Source: Deltaproteobacteria bacterium
GTDB taxonomy: Bacteria > Myxococcota_A > Polyangia > JAAYKL01
Assembly: GCA_016936575.1 (NCBI GenBank)
Contig: JAFGXQ010000172.1
Coordinates: 36,078 to 100,077, forward strand
Reading direction: 5' to 3'
Length of the DNA: 64,000 nt
Shown here: positions 1 to 10,688 of the stretch, piece by piece
Layout: every line of letters starts with the position of its first letter
Position numbering within the stretch: the stretch's first letter is position 1
Translations under genes and position numbers: made by a program
The notes under the pieces: generated by a model
What the model was told of the DNA's origin: nothing
Seen by the model: the letters and a program-made list of their open reading frames with translations, nothing else
Databases searched by the model: none

Positions 1-615
1 CAGAAACCATTCTCCCGCTTCCCCTTCCCATTCGCGCTCACCGTTAATCACAATACCCTCCGCCCATTCGCCGTTCAGCGGTTGTTGCACACGATCGCCG
101 CTGCCGACCCCTTCACGACCGTCACTCAACCGCATCCACTGTAATTCATGAACCACGTGACGCTCGGTAAACCCCTGTGACCATGTCACCTCGGCGGTTC
201 CCGATACGGACATCGCTCCGTTTCGCAGGTTGTCCCAGGTATGCTGCACAACGACACCAGCGGCATCTGTCGACGACACAGTAACAACATGGCGCCCTTG
301 CCACAGCTGTCCGTTATATACGCAAGTGCCGCCCACCGCGCCGTATTCCACCGAAATCTGCGCTCCGGAAACCGTAACCTCCGCACAGGGCAACTGAGAT
401 GCATAGAAGGCTGCCAATTCCTCCGCCGCCGCGTCCGCCGCCTGTCCCAATGTAAAATTGGTGCTGATTTCAACGGTTCCCCCCACAAGTGTGGCCGCCT
501 GGCTCGCCAGCGCCATCTCTTCCACCGCCACCGCAGCTTCTTCGCGAGTGAGCGCGTCGCATCCCAATAGTCCCCAAACGCATGCCAGCCACACCATGAT
601 ATTCGCTATTTTCAT
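1..615 (-). CDS. Lipoprotein, 3' end truncated by the window edge
   Basis: Reverse-strand reading from ATG at 615 gives MKIANIMVWLACVWGLLGCDALTREEAAVAVEEMALASQAATLVGGTVEI..., a lipobox signal peptide (LLGC). Frame appears open to position 1; absent from the ORF track because it runs off the edge. Confidence 0.75.
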   Translation of the reverse strand, partial: MKIANIMVWLACVWGLLGCDALTREEAAVAVEEMALASQAATLVGGTVEISTNFTLGQAADAAAEELAAFYASQLPCAEVTVSGAQISVEYGAVGGTCVYNGQLWQGRHVVTVSSTDAAGVVVQHTWDNLRNGAMSVSGTAEVTWSQGFTERHVVHELQWMRLSDGREGVGSGDRVQQPLNGEWAEGIVINGEREWEGEAGEWFL

Positions 616-645
616 AACCGCTCCTTGACTACTGCCGGTCAATTC

Positions 646-1362
646 CTACATATCCGTGAAAAACGGACTCTGATAATCCTCTTCCGTCAGCGGCTTACCC
701 TCGGCCAATTTCTCAAAAGTGCGAAATGTCGCCTGCTCCCGCTGACGCTTGGTATGATACTTGACTTTCGGAGTCTCATCGTTTTTCTTTTTTTCCCCTC
801 GCAGATTCTGAAGAGTACTTCCTGCACCGGTAGCGACGGCCGCCTCAGAAACCCTCTCACCGGGAACGGCCTCCCAAATATCAACACTCGCACCGCCCAG
901 ACTGCCTTCAAAAATCTTGATATTATATTTCTTTCGACTGGAATCCAGTTGCGCCAAATCCGCCTGGGACGATTTGGGAATGGCATTATTGATCATGTAC
1001 CCCGTTGAGAACCGCGTCGGTGAAATCTGAATCTCCCCGGCCAATTGCTCGACCAGATATCTTTTCACCGACTCAATCGAATGGGTGCCTTCAAAACGCT
1101 TCACCTTTTCGCTTGCCTGAATCGGCATCATTCCTCGTGGAAGACGAATACCGAACACCATGTGTGTTCCATGAGCAAGCACCGGCACATCTGAAACAAC
1201 CTTCGGCGATGCGGATGGCTCCTGTGCCGCTGAAACATCAACGGCGGGTTCCTCTGAGGCGGTATCTCCGGAACCGGGCGACGGAGCAGCCGGTTTATCG
1301 TTGTGACAGGAAACACAGCAGAACAGAACCACTGCTATTATTCCGAATACCCACCGCCACAT
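646..1362 (-). CDS. Lipoprotein of unknown function, downstream of pilY1
   Basis: ORF 646-1380; likely start at internal Met (MWRWVFGIIAVVLFCCVSCHNDK), lipobox CVSC. Confidence 0.75.
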   Translation of the reverse strand: MWRWVFGIIAVVLFCCVSCHNDKPAAPSPGSGDTASEEPAVDVSAAQEPSASPKVVSDVPVLAHGTHMVFGIRLPRGMMPIQASEKVKRFEGTHSIESVKRYLVEQLAGEIQISPTRFSTGYMINNAIPKSSQADLAQLDSSRKKYNIKIFEGSLGGASVDIWEAVPGERVSEAAVATGAGSTLQNLRGEKKKNDETPKVKYHTKRQREQATFRTFEKLAEGKPLTEEDYQSPFFTDM

Positions 1363-1363
1363 T

Positions 1364-4300
1364 TTACAACGTCCCTCCACCCATCACAATAGACCAGGAA
1401 TCAATTCCTACCCGAGTGAATCCACCCTGGGGCACAGGCAAATCAATAGATTCCGTAATAATGGCGGGAGGCGCCGGTGTTCCCGACGGAGGCGGCGGAT
1501 CCATCGCGGTATCGCTGGCCTTCTGAACCATCAGCGCAAAACCTTCAACACCTCCGCAGGAGGGCTTGCGAACAATGCGCAATCCGGTCAACACATCACC
1601 CGGGTATGCAATGTAGGCAACTTTGGTTCCGCTGGAACTCACCATCTGGTCGTAATTGCGAACATCGGCATCATCGGTCAGCTCATTGAACCGTACTCCC
1701 CAGATTTTCGACCCGCCGTCACTGCACGCGTCTTTGGTGGCAGAACTACTGAGCGGCGTAAAAGTTGTAAAATAAGCTGTTTCCCTGAACACGTGAATGC
1801 GTCCGAGCATTTTTTCCCCCAACCCGAAAAATTCGAAACCGCCCAGAGCGCTCTGCCCTTTGGCAGCTTCGGTCACGGTTGAATCAGACAACATAGCGTC
1901 TTCAATGATTTTCAGCCCCGATGCGCCGTCAATGGTCAACGGCCGGGTATCGCGGTTTTCACCCAGCCACCAGTTTACTGTCGGACGCGCCCGGGTCATG
2001 GCCGATGAGGTCACATCATCAGAAGTATCACCAGTGGTTCCCTGATCATCCACGTTCACCGCAATGGTCGGCGTGACCGTAATTGAAAATATGCGATGAT
2101 GATCGAGGTTTTCCATTCCATCAATTTGCCCGGTGCCGAATAGAAGCACATAATTGCGTTCTTCATCCTGCACGATGGTCGGCGGAGCCAACATGGGAAT
2201 CCGGGGGAATGGGTAATCCGGTGACTTGCACGATGCACCGAAACACTGATCCACCGCAAATTCCGACGCATTATTTCTTGAGGCGAATGCGCCCTGCTTC
2301 CATGTTTCGGTGCACTCCAGCGTCACGTCGGGAATCTTGGTATCACAACACGCGGTCGTACCGATGTAGTTTGAATCGCTACTCAGGCAATCCTTGTATG
2401 GATAATGCTCTGCGAGCAGGGTATCGAAAAACACTTCAAGCTTCCATGCGGACGGGTCTTCACTACTCATATCGATGCGCCAGATGCGACCGCGATCATC
2501 ACCGATATACGCCTCATCATTCACTTTGCCGGTGATAATGCCATTGGGCACGATGGGTTGCCCCACCAGTTGCGCGGTACGCGCCTTGGCTTCCCGCGCA
2601 TCGGCATTCGCCCCTTTGAACAACGGCGAATCCAACAACCCGTACGGGTCATTCACGTCTGATTCAATTCCCGGAGAAAGGTATCGAATCAGCTTTCCGT
2701 CAGCCAGACGTACAATGTACACCCCGGTGGAAATATCCATCCCGCCGCTCTCGTTGGTCTTATACCCGCCGGGGAGTATCGCCACCGCCACCTGATGTGG
2801 AATATCACTGCTGACCGACGTATCGGGCGGCAACCCGTTTAGATACACATACGAGAACGCGGGACGTGTCAACCCCATTCCCATGGCCGAAAACGCAGCT
2901 CGAACCGCGGTTCGGCTGTCCTTCAATGCCTCGGCCTCATCATATTCGGCGGTTCCCTCGGTCAATCCGCTTAAATCTTCATTGGCGTCCGGCTCCAGCG
3001 GCGCATTCATGCCGAAGTTGCCGGGGGACAGCTCCCAACGGAATACCGGTTCGTGTTGGGGTCCTTTGGTCACATCCAATGCATAGTAGCCGTAGCCGCC
3101 TTTACCCAATGCGCCCACCACCATCGACCGCCAATATTTTTCCTCGCCGTCTTTATTGCTTTTATACAGCAGTATGTCCCCCGCCAGCGGCGGTGCGTCC
3201 ACACCGAACAGATGCTGATGTCCGCCGTCTTCAATGGTTACCGCGTCGTAGCTTTCCACATACGACACCTCGGCGCCGGACGTATCTGCCGAATACTTGC
3301 GCTGTATCTGAATCGGAAACTGGGTACCGATGGTGGTCAGCAGCGGACTGGGGACATATCCCCACCCTTCCACCGGCAAATCTTCATATCCGGCCATTTC
3401 AGACATCACATTGAATGAGTGCAGAATGCCGTCATTACTTCCTACGAACAGCAGCGGCTTCCGGTCATACATATATTTCGGCGCGGGGGTATCCTTTGTG
3501 AGCGACACCACCTGATCTGTCCATCCCTGAGATTCTCGAAACTCCTTGTATGAATCAATGGGAACGCGTTCCGCCGGCGGAGACAACACATGCGGCGTGG
3601 AATTGTAAATGTCACCAAGGGGGGTCTCGAATCGGTCATCCGCCGAATTGGTTCCGATGAGGTGCCGGGTGACCTCCGTTACGTAATCGGTCTCCAGACA
3701 ATCGCCATCCTCTGTAACGTTCAGATCGCAATCGGTCAGGTTGGCGGGGGCAAATTCCACCAGGCGTTCATACAGCCCCTCCTGATAATCCACATTTGTC
3801 GTATACTGAAAATCAGTGAACGTTTTCGCCGGATCCAACACATAAACACGTCTTCCCGCAGCGGTCGACACCTGTGCAGCCAGTTCTTCATGATACGCCA
3901 GGTATCCGTCATCATTGTACCCGCCGGAGGTATCGTCGGTATCACCCGCCCCCGAGTCATCAAATGTGCATTCCTGTCCGAGGCGATACAGATACCCCTG
4001 CCATGGGCCGCCGTCTGCAGAGGTGCGATAGCCGCTATTGAAGATGAACTGTGCTACAGAATCCGTGGTTGTCACAGTTGTCGCATTCGTTTCGGGGTTT
4101 CTGGCGGTCACCAATTCGGTGCGCGCAGATACCGTCTCGGGCGAAATGGCCTGCAATGCGTACTCCATAACCTTGGCCAAATCTTCCCGGCTCTCCACAA
4201 ATACCGCACCATGTTCGGTGCCGTCCGGGTCACCGAACTCACCACCGCAATTGTTGTCATCATCGCTGCACCACAGATACGTCCCACTCTCTTCGATACG

Positions 4301-6031
4301 CCAGGGGGGCTGAATGAATTTTCCTCCCGACGAATCGGCAGGGTAAAAAGAAGAATCCTCCGGCCATCCCTCCAACGCCAGCATGTTCAAATATTGACGA
4401 GGTGTTACCCAAACTTGATGATCATACGCATTTGAATCTTCAGCGGTTGCATTGCAGTCTGACTGACCAAGTTCTTTCAGAGTGATACAGTCGTCCGCCG
4501 GCGGTTCGCAGTGACCGCCGCCGCCGAATTCCGTAACCCAAGTGGGCGCGCCGTCACAACGATCGGGAGACGTTTCGGGGTCTTTGTCTTTCATGTTCAA
4601 CCCGATTACCACCAGGTACATGGGTTCTACCGAGCTGATATCAATGCTCGACCCGACCAACCGTTTCACCACTTCGTGCAGCTGGCTCACTTCAGTGGTG
4701 GTTGAATTGAACGGACAATTGTATTTGTAGTTGCTTTTCAGCGCCGTCCACGGTTCCGGCGGACTTCCGGGTTGACTGTCTTTTCCCGCCTTGTCGCAAT
4801 AAGCCTGCGGAAATTCCAGGGCATCGGTCTGAATACCATCAGTGATAAAAAAGACCAGCTTGGGCCGACAGTTGAAAAACATATCCGTCCCACCGTTATA
4901 CATGGGCCGGGTGGAAAAGTTATTGTACAGATATTCGCCTGCGTCATCGAACATGGCCGCATCGAACGAACAGTGATTGGGCTCCACCGCATTCAACACC
5001 GCCCGAAAATCCTGATTCGCCGACTCAAAATCGTCGGCGATGGGTACCAGCCGCCCGATGGCGGACGGATTCGTGTTGCGCACCCCTGCGTTCCAGTACC
5101 GCGAGGGGGAGGTATCTGGAATGGTCGCCGAATAGCCGGCTGTTCCAGGAACCCGCTGCTCGTAGGCGGTGATAAACCAGGGAATATCGCGGCCGTAGTC
5201 CCATCCGGCGCGGTGTTCATATGTGAGGTTAAACGTATCCCCGTCCAAATCCGCTTCAGACTCGGTCGGCGACGGCAGATTGTCAAAGGTCATCAGACTG
5301 AATCGCCCCAGTGTTCGGTACCGCTCCAGCAGTCCGTTGGTTTCCCGGTCCATAGCCAGAGGGTGATAATCCAGACAAATTTTGCGACCGTTCGTCAACT
5401 CATACACATCATCTGCCAAACACCAATAGTCTTTGCCCCGGTTCGGCGCCTCAATGACCTCTCCCACCGCGGTGGTGGGCAAATCGCCGATACATTGGTC
5501 ATATGTGGTGTTCCACATCCCCCGGCCTTTTCCATCCACATCGCGGGGATCGTAACAGTTCACCAACCGGAAGTGCGGTTCGCGGCTGAACTGCCAGTAT
5601 TCGGTAGTCATGTCTGACACTTCGTCCAGATAGCCGTTTTCATCCGTTGCGGCGCTCACACTAAGCCCGGAAAGAGTGTCCAGATCAACTAACGGCCGAA
5701 CCACCGCTTCTTCATAAAAGCAATGTTGAAAACTCTGGGGCACTTCACCCAGCAACGATTCCAGCACCATCTGCCATGCGGTGGTTTCAGAAGTGGGCAA
5801 CGCCGTGCCGTTCATCGCTTCGCACAACGTCTGGCTCATGTTGGTGCGTTCATCCGATTCCGGATTGGAAGAATTGTCCACAATTTTGGTCCAATTCATT
5901 CCCCGCCCGGTGTCGAGTAAGATGACCACATTGGGATTGATTCGCTGCCCCGGCAGTTGCGCGGAAGCGGAAACTGACAATGCCAGTATCAACGAAACGA
6001 CAAAAAACGATAGTCCATTCATACGGTTCAT
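1364..6031 (-). CDS. pilY1: PilY1/PilC-type type IV pilus assembly/adhesin protein (1555 aa)
   Basis: Signal peptide, vWA-like N-terminus (NVVILLDTGRGM...), PilC beta-propeller motifs (PLLFVGSNDGILHSFNV, EAYIGDDRGRIWRIDM); follows minor pilin genes. Confidence 0.9.
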   Translation of the reverse strand: MNRMNGLSFFVVSLILALSVSASAQLPGQRINPNVVILLDTGRGMNWTKIVDNSSNPESDERTNMSQTLCEAMNGTALPTSETTAWQMVLESLLGEVPQSFQHCFYEEAVVRPLVDLDTLSGLSVSAATDENGYLDEVSDMTTEYWQFSREPHFRLVNCYDPRDVDGKGRGMWNTTYDQCIGDLPTTAVGEVIEAPNRGKDYWCLADDVYELTNGRKICLDYHPLAMDRETNGLLERYRTLGRFSLMTFDNLPSPTESEADLDGDTFNLTYEHRAGWDYGRDIPWFITAYEQRVPGTAGYSATIPDTSPSRYWNAGVRNTNPSAIGRLVPIADDFESANQDFRAVLNAVEPNHCSFDAAMFDDAGEYLYNNFSTRPMYNGGTDMFFNCRPKLVFFITDGIQTDALEFPQAYCDKAGKDSQPGSPPEPWTALKSNYKYNCPFNSTTTEVSQLHEVVKRLVGSSIDISSVEPMYLVVIGLNMKDKDPETSPDRCDGAPTWVTEFGGGGHCEPPADDCITLKELGQSDCNATAEDSNAYDHQVWVTPRQYLNMLALEGWPEDSSFYPADSSGGKFIQPPWRIEESGTYLWCSDDDNNCGGEFGDPDGTEHGAVFVESREDLAKVMEYALQAISPETVSARTELVTARNPETNATTVTTTDSVAQFIFNSGYRTSADGGPWQGYLYRLGQECTFDDSGAGDTDDTSGGYNDDGYLAYHEELAAQVSTAAGRRVYVLDPAKTFTDFQYTTNVDYQEGLYERLVEFAPANLTDCDLNVTEDGDCLETDYVTEVTRHLIGTNSADDRFETPLGDIYNSTPHVLSPPAERVPIDSYKEFRESQGWTDQVVSLTKDTPAPKYMYDRKPLLFVGSNDGILHSFNVMSEMAGYEDLPVEGWGYVPSPLLTTIGTQFPIQIQRKYSADTSGAEVSYVESYDAVTIEDGGHQHLFGVDAPPLAGDILLYKSNKDGEEKYWRSMVVGALGKGGYGYYALDVTKGPQHEPVFRWELSPGNFGMNAPLEPDANEDLSGLTEGTAEYDEAEALKDSRTAVRAAFSAMGMGLTRPAFSYVYLNGLPPDTSVSSDIPHQVAVAILPGGYKTNESGGMDISTGVYIVRLADGKLIRYLSPGIESDVNDPYGLLDSPLFKGANADAREAKARTAQLVGQPIVPNGIITGKVNDEAYIGDDRGRIWRIDMSSEDPSAWKLEVFFDTLLAEHYPYKDCLSSDSNYIGTTACCDTKIPDVTLECTETWKQGAFASRNNASEFAVDQCFGASCKSPDYPFPRIPMLAPPTIVQDEERNYVLLFGTGQIDGMENLDHHRIFSITVTPTIAVNVDDQGTTGDTSDDVTSSAMTRARPTVNWWLGENRDTRPLTIDGASGLKIIEDAMLSDSTVTEAAKGQSALGGFEFFGLGEKMLGRIHVFRETAYFTTFTPLSSSATKDACSDGGSKIWGVRFNELTDDADVRNYDQMVSSSGTKVAYIAYPGDVLTGLRIVRKPSCGGVEGFALMVQKASDTAMDPPPPSGTPAPPAIITESIDLPVPQGGFTRVGIDSWSIVMGGGTL

Positions 6032-6046
6032 GACTTACTCCCTCGC

Positions 6047-6715
6047 TTAATTTCCATATGCGCCGATGGGGCCGATGGTCACCCGCCCTGCCCCCTGCGC
6101 CCGGGCATTGACTACAAATCGCCTGTCCCAGAAAGACGGCGCCGTACCGAACTGGGCATCAACGTTCACACCGAATACATACCAACCGTAATTCTGTTCA
6201 TCAAAACAGGAATACCCGGGCGGGCACGGCCCCACCAACGGCAGGTTATACGTGATCACCGTGCGGTAGGCGGCGTAATTGCCATCGTCCATGTTGGTTA
6301 AATCGCCGATGCATCCCACGGTAGACCAGGGTTGCCCGGTTGCGCAAGCGCTGGTACTGCCCGAACTGTAAAAGCTTCCCGAAAGCGGTATGGCGATTTC
6401 CGCGTTCCAAATGTCATTGGCCGCTCCCACATTCGCGGCAGACGGGTCTGAAAACATCACCCGATAATAGTCAGGAGCCGCGCGCAAATCCGTGATGGCC
6501 ACCGCCATGCCGCTCTCCACCAGCGCCACCGCCTGGGTTGAATCGGCATAAGCGCCCGTGGCCCTGGCCTCCTGCTGGGTGTGCCGCACTGCCAACAACC
6601 CCAGTCCGCTGATCATGATGATCAGCAACAACACGATAATCAGAACAAATCCCCGTTCGCCCCGGCGCTTTTGTATTTTTTTATTCATCGATACGCTCAT
6701 ACATCTCTCCATCAA
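6047..6715 (-). CDS. pilX: PilX-like minor pilin/pilus assembly protein
   Basis: N-terminal RGERGFVLIIVLLLIIMISGLGLLAVRHTQQEARATGAYADSTQAVALVESG; position between pilW and pilY1. Confidence 0.8.
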   Translation of the reverse strand: MMERCMSVSMNKKIQKRRGERGFVLIIVLLLIIMISGLGLLAVRHTQQEARATGAYADSTQAVALVESGMAVAITDLRAAPDYYRVMFSDPSAANVGAANDIWNAEIAIPLSGSFYSSGSTSACATGQPWSTVGCIGDLTNMDDGNYAAYRTVITYNLPLVGPCPPGYSCFDEQNYGWYVFGVNVDAQFGTAPSFWDRRFVVNARAQGAGRVTIGPIGAYGN

Positions 6716-8034
6716 TACGTGATTGCGCCCGAATATTGAAAATCCGCCATCTGACTGGCGATATTGGGAAGCTTTACCTCAACGGTATACCTGCGGACTT
6801 TGTAATTTCCGACATCTTGAGCCACACCGCTGCCATCGACTGGAGCAGACGCCAATTCATCCTGAACCACCACGCCGGGCGAAGCACCCCGCTCCTGAGA
6901 CTGATCCGTACGCTCCATTCGCACGGCCAACGAAACGACAGCCGACCGAATGTGCTCCGGAAAAACCATTGCTCCAGTGGTCGCAATATCCGCAACGGTG
7001 GGTGAAATTAAATGAGTGCCCGTTTCAACGGTCGGAATCGCCAGCACGTTGGTCACCGGCGGAAGAGTGGTCACCGGCTGTGAATTCAATAAATCATACC
7101 TCGCCACATTGGTAGGTGACGGGTTACTGTTCGGGTTGTCAATGGGCCGAAACCACACCTGAAAATCAACCACGTTCTCGGCGATGACCACTGCGGTGGC
7201 GGCCGCATTCGCAGTGATAAACCCATCCACGGTTGAATCGGTAATCGCCCCGGCATTCTGACCATCGTAATCGATGAAGTACCGCATCAGTACATCCCGC
7301 GCCCCCGAGGAATGACCTGAAATGGTCTCCACGCGATACAGCGCCGCCTGATTGGCCGACACCCTTACCACTCGCTCCCCGAAAGCCCCGTCAATCAGCT
7401 CTCCCTGTGCAATCGACAGCACACAATCGGTAACGAACCCGTCGCCGTCATCATCGCTGCCCGGACTCACGCTGGAGACTTTCACTTCGTGGGTCTGACC
7501 GGTGGCGGTGACCAAATGCGCGAACGCATAGTCGCCGCTGAATTCCTTTTCGCAGATGCCCGGCTCCATACTGGACCGAATGGTAATGTCACCGGCGAGT
7601 ACATCCACCTCACCCTCATAAGTGCGATCGCCGATAAAATTCCCCACCAATACCACCGTATCCGGACCGGCATTTCCGCCGTTGAGATGCACAATCGGGT
7701 TGCGGTAGTACGCGTGATGGGTGCCGCCGCTGCCGCCGGTCGCGGTAACCATCGAATTGGGGTTCACATTTGCCCTCGGGTTCGCCGAATACGACATTCC
7801 CGTGCGCATAAAGTCAAACCGCAGCATGTCGATTCCCGCCCGTGCCCCCTGCGACGCTTCCACGATCATCTGCTCATTGGCTGCGCTCTCGGCCATTGAA
7901 CGGGTGATCAACGTAAGCGATGCCGCCACAATGGTGCCGATCATCAGTGCGATGAGCATTTCAATCAAAGTAAAACCGCGTTGTTTGGTCATCGGCATTC
8001 CCCTACTGTTGCTCAATTTTATTAGAAAAATCAC
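6712..8034 (-). CDS. pilW: PilW-like minor pilin with prepilin leader
   Basis: MTKQRGFTLIEMLIALMIGTIVAASLTLITRSM type III leader; 440 aa; true start probably the internal Met of MTKQRGF. Confidence 0.82.
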   Translation of the reverse strand: MIFLIKLSNSRGMPMTKQRGFTLIEMLIALMIGTIVAASLTLITRSMAESAANEQMIVEASQGARAGIDMLRFDFMRTGMSYSANPRANVNPNSMVTATGGSGGTHHAYYRNPIVHLNGGNAGPDTVVLVGNFIGDRTYEGEVDVLAGDITIRSSMEPGICEKEFSGDYAFAHLVTATGQTHEVKVSSVSPGSDDDGDGFVTDCVLSIAQGELIDGAFGERVVRVSANQAALYRVETISGHSSGARDVLMRYFIDYDGQNAGAITDSTVDGFITANAAATAVVIAENVVDFQVWFRPIDNPNSNPSPTNVARYDLLNSQPVTTLPPVTNVLAIPTVETGTHLISPTVADIATTGAMVFPEHIRSAVVSLAVRMERTDQSQERGASPGVVVQDELASAPVDGSGVAQDVGNYKVRRYTVEVKLPNIASQMADFQYSGAITY

Positions 8035-8647
8035 GGGTCATGATCTGCTGCAGCAATAACGAATGATAATTCGTCGGCACCGCGCCGTTCGCCGCAGTCA
8101 CATTCCCCACCCGGTTGGTGCAATTATCCCACCCGGTCACATACTGACCAGCCTTGGGCCAGGTCACCAGGACCGACACATGATACAGATTACTGGGCAG
8201 TACATTTGTCGACGTGGGCCCATTGGTTGGAAGCACGCGATAGTGAACACAGAATTGCGCAGTGTTCACTGCGCTGTACTTAGTATCTGAACTGTTCGAT
8301 AAATATTCATCAAAACGGACAGAGCTGGTCAGCGGCTGCCACCCGGTATTCGTAGAATTGGTGGAAATCAGCGGAAAATAAGTGCCTCCGACAGTTGCCA
8401 ATGCATTGTCCCAGGAGGCATAAGACGAAATCTCATTATGCAGCCAGGTCATCGAGTATTGAGCGATATTCGCGGCGGCGGTGCGCTCCCGTCCGTTTAC
8501 CGTCGCATCCATCGATACCTTGTTCAACGCCGCCAGCCCCAGGGCTGTCACCGCAAAAACGGCCATGGCCACCAGCACTTCCACAAGGGAAAATCCGCGT
8601 TCTCTGCTCTTTCGCGTGGTTATATTCATGAACGCATATCCTTTCAA
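8003..8647 (-). CDS. pilV: PilV-like minor pilin
   Basis: SRERGFSLVEVLVAMAVFAVTALGLAALNK prepilin leader. Confidence 0.82.
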   Translation of the reverse strand: MKGYAFMNITTRKSRERGFSLVEVLVAMAVFAVTALGLAALNKVSMDATVNGRERTAAANIAQYSMTWLHNEISSYASWDNALATVGGTYFPLISTNSTNTGWQPLTSSVRFDEYLSNSSDTKYSAVNTAQFCVHYRVLPTNGPTSTNVLPSNLYHVSVLVTWPKAGQYVTGWDNCTNRVGNVTAANGAVPTNYHSLLLQQIMTRDFSNKIEQQ

Positions 8648-9495
8648 TCGTTCGGGCTTACCAATTTAACAATCGGGTGCCCCCCCGCAGGCACAATCAC
8701 TCGACGGGTAATATCTTCAGAACCGGTCGGTGCGGCACTGTCGAGTCCCCCTGAGGCACAGCTGCCGCTACCTGCCGTAAACCGATTAAACCGCACATCC
8801 GCACCGCTGAACCATGTGCCTTGCGTCGCAGACACTGTCGCATTGGCGCCAATCCACGGTACACAGGTTTTCTGCCACCCGGCATCGGGATCCGGCGCGC
8901 TGCTGTCCCCGCATGCGGTGTTTGTCGCCTTATCCGGATCTGTTCGGGCCCATAATTGTCCTGTTCCGTTGTAACAGAGGGCAAAAGCATCACCGATGGT
9001 AATATTCTCGGTGCTGCAGGCACCCGCATCTAAAACCGCCACCCGAATATCACACATGGCCACACCCGCGTTGGTGTATTCCGGCAGCGCCAAATTCACG
9101 ACATTACTTCCCAGACTGTCAATCAGCTGAATGCAGCGCTTGGTATCAGCGGCGCCGTCATTTTCTATCGGGCCGTTGCATTCGGTGCCCGCAAGCATAT
9201 TCACCCATAGCTGATTGCTGCGCACTTCCACCACCACCGCCTGACGGGTTTTCATCGCCAGGGCACGTGCTTCGGCCATGGTTTCCTGAAACAGGTTGGT
9301 GACTTCGCCCAGTTTATTCCGGCTGGAAACCTGCATCATTTTGGGAACTGTCACCGCCGCCAGAATGGCCACCATCACCACCACAATCATCAGTTCCAAC
9401 AACGTAAACCCGCGATTCATCTTTTTTTTCATGGACTTGCTGTACTCCTGCAAAAGCGTCTCAAATATAAAAATGCAATAAATATACCGCGCCAC
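8644..9495 (-). CDS. fimT: FimT/GspH-type pseudopilin
   Basis: MKKKMNRGFTLLELMIVVVMVAILAAVTVPKMMQVSSRNKL; start probably at internal MKKKMN. Confidence 0.8.
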   Translation of the reverse strand: MARYIYCIFIFETLLQEYSKSMKKKMNRGFTLLELMIVVVMVAILAAVTVPKMMQVSSRNKLGEVTNLFQETMAEARALAMKTRQAVVVEVRSNQLWVNMLAGTECNGPIENDGAADTKRCIQLIDSLGSNVVNLALPEYTNAGVAMCDIRVAVLDAGACSTENITIGDAFALCYNGTGQLWARTDPDKATNTACGDSSAPDPDAGWQKTCVPWIGANATVSATQGTWFSGADVRFNRFTAGSGSCASGGLDSAAPTGSEDITRRVIVPAGGHPIVKLVSPND

Positions 9496-9663
9496 TCAAA
9501 TTTCACGCCGGGTTCGGCACCCGCCGGCATCGCCCCTCGTTTTCACCGCTATTTCCTTTTCAAAGAAATCATTCATTATTATAAATGCCCATGTAATACA
9601 CTTGGCAAATACGCAGATTTTTCATAACTGTGCATTTTTTTCATAGCAGGAGGCGAATCATTT

Positions 9664-10677
9664 ATGCGACACTCAACCCTTCGAATTATTTCGGCGACAT
9701 CTGTACTCATCTGTTTGTTGGGATGCGGTCCGGACCGAGGCACCGCCGACCCGAATCCTTCCGCAACCACACAAACGACAAAAACCGACGAGTCCGCAGG
9801 GGAACCCCACGCGACGAAGTTACCCGAATTGGCGAACATCACGTTACAGGGGCCGGCTCAGATATTGAAAAAAACATACGGAGAATGGTCCATGGCGACC
9901 GCACCCAGGTATTTCGGCCCGGACAACCTCTACGATCTGATTAACGGCGGCTCAGAAATATTCGTGGGATACGGATTCAAACAAATCGCCACTCAGGACT
10001 ATAAAAACAAATCCCGACCCAACGTTACAATTACAGTCGAAGTATACGACATGGGAACCCCCCTCGGCGCGTTTGGACGGGTATCCAAATATCTGGACAA
10101 CATGGTGACACCCGGAGATGCAGGGAAAAAGCTGCCCGAAGGAATGGCCGAACGCGGTATTCTGGGGGACGGAGACCTGGTGTTTTGGAAAGAAAAATAT
10201 CTGGTTCATCTGACGCTTCTCGATGAAAATCCGGAAGCCACGATTGAAAGTATCACCAAGTTATCTGATGAGGCCGTCCCGGCAATCGGCAAAGCGATTT
10301 ACGATGCTATTCCCAATGGCGAAGACGTGGAAAAAACAATTCTAACCCGCTTTCCAGCTGATTTTCAGTTGAAACGCAGCCTCGCGTTTCACTACAGTTT
10401 CTCAGTGGGAGAAAAAAACATCCGCGCGTTTTCCTGCCGATATCAAACCGATGCGGCGCAATGGCAGCTCTTCATGTCGGAAACCGCTGCCGAAAATGCG
10501 ACGGTGCAAGAAACGGTAGACGTCCTGAAAAAGTCAGAAGACGTTTTGGCAGTGAAAAAAATCAACGGATTTGTTGTCGGCGCACTAAAAACGGGAGACG
10601 CCGGTCCCACCGATGCGCAATTGAATACCCAATTTATGGAAATGGAAAAGTCGCTGACCGCAGCTGACAGCAAGTAA
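9664..10677 (+). CDS. Lipoprotein, DUF6599-like
   Basis: Lipobox CLLGC; RYFGPDNLYDLINGGSEIFVGYGFKQ and GAFGRVSKYLD resemble the DUF6599 family. Confidence 0.75.
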   Translation: MRHSTLRIISATSVLICLLGCGPDRGTADPNPSATTQTTKTDESAGEPHATKLPELANITLQGPAQILKKTYGEWSMATAPRYFGPDNLYDLINGGSEIFVGYGFKQIATQDYKNKSRPNVTITVEVYDMGTPLGAFGRVSKYLDNMVTPGDAGKKLPEGMAERGILGDGDLVFWKEKYLVHLTLLDENPEATIESITKLSDEAVPAIGKAIYDAIPNGEDVEKTILTRFPADFQLKRSLAFHYSFSVGEKNIRAFSCRYQTDAAQWQLFMSETAAENATVQETVDVLKKSEDVLAVKKINGFVVGALKTGDAGPTDAQLNTQFMEMEKSLTAADSK

Positions 10678-10688
10678 TGTTGCCGGTG

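Noticed and set aside
3590-4435. 281 aa plus-strand ORF (and the one at 4772-5617) antisense to pilY1
   Set aside because: Shadow ORFs of the PilY1 frame; no signal or domain motif.
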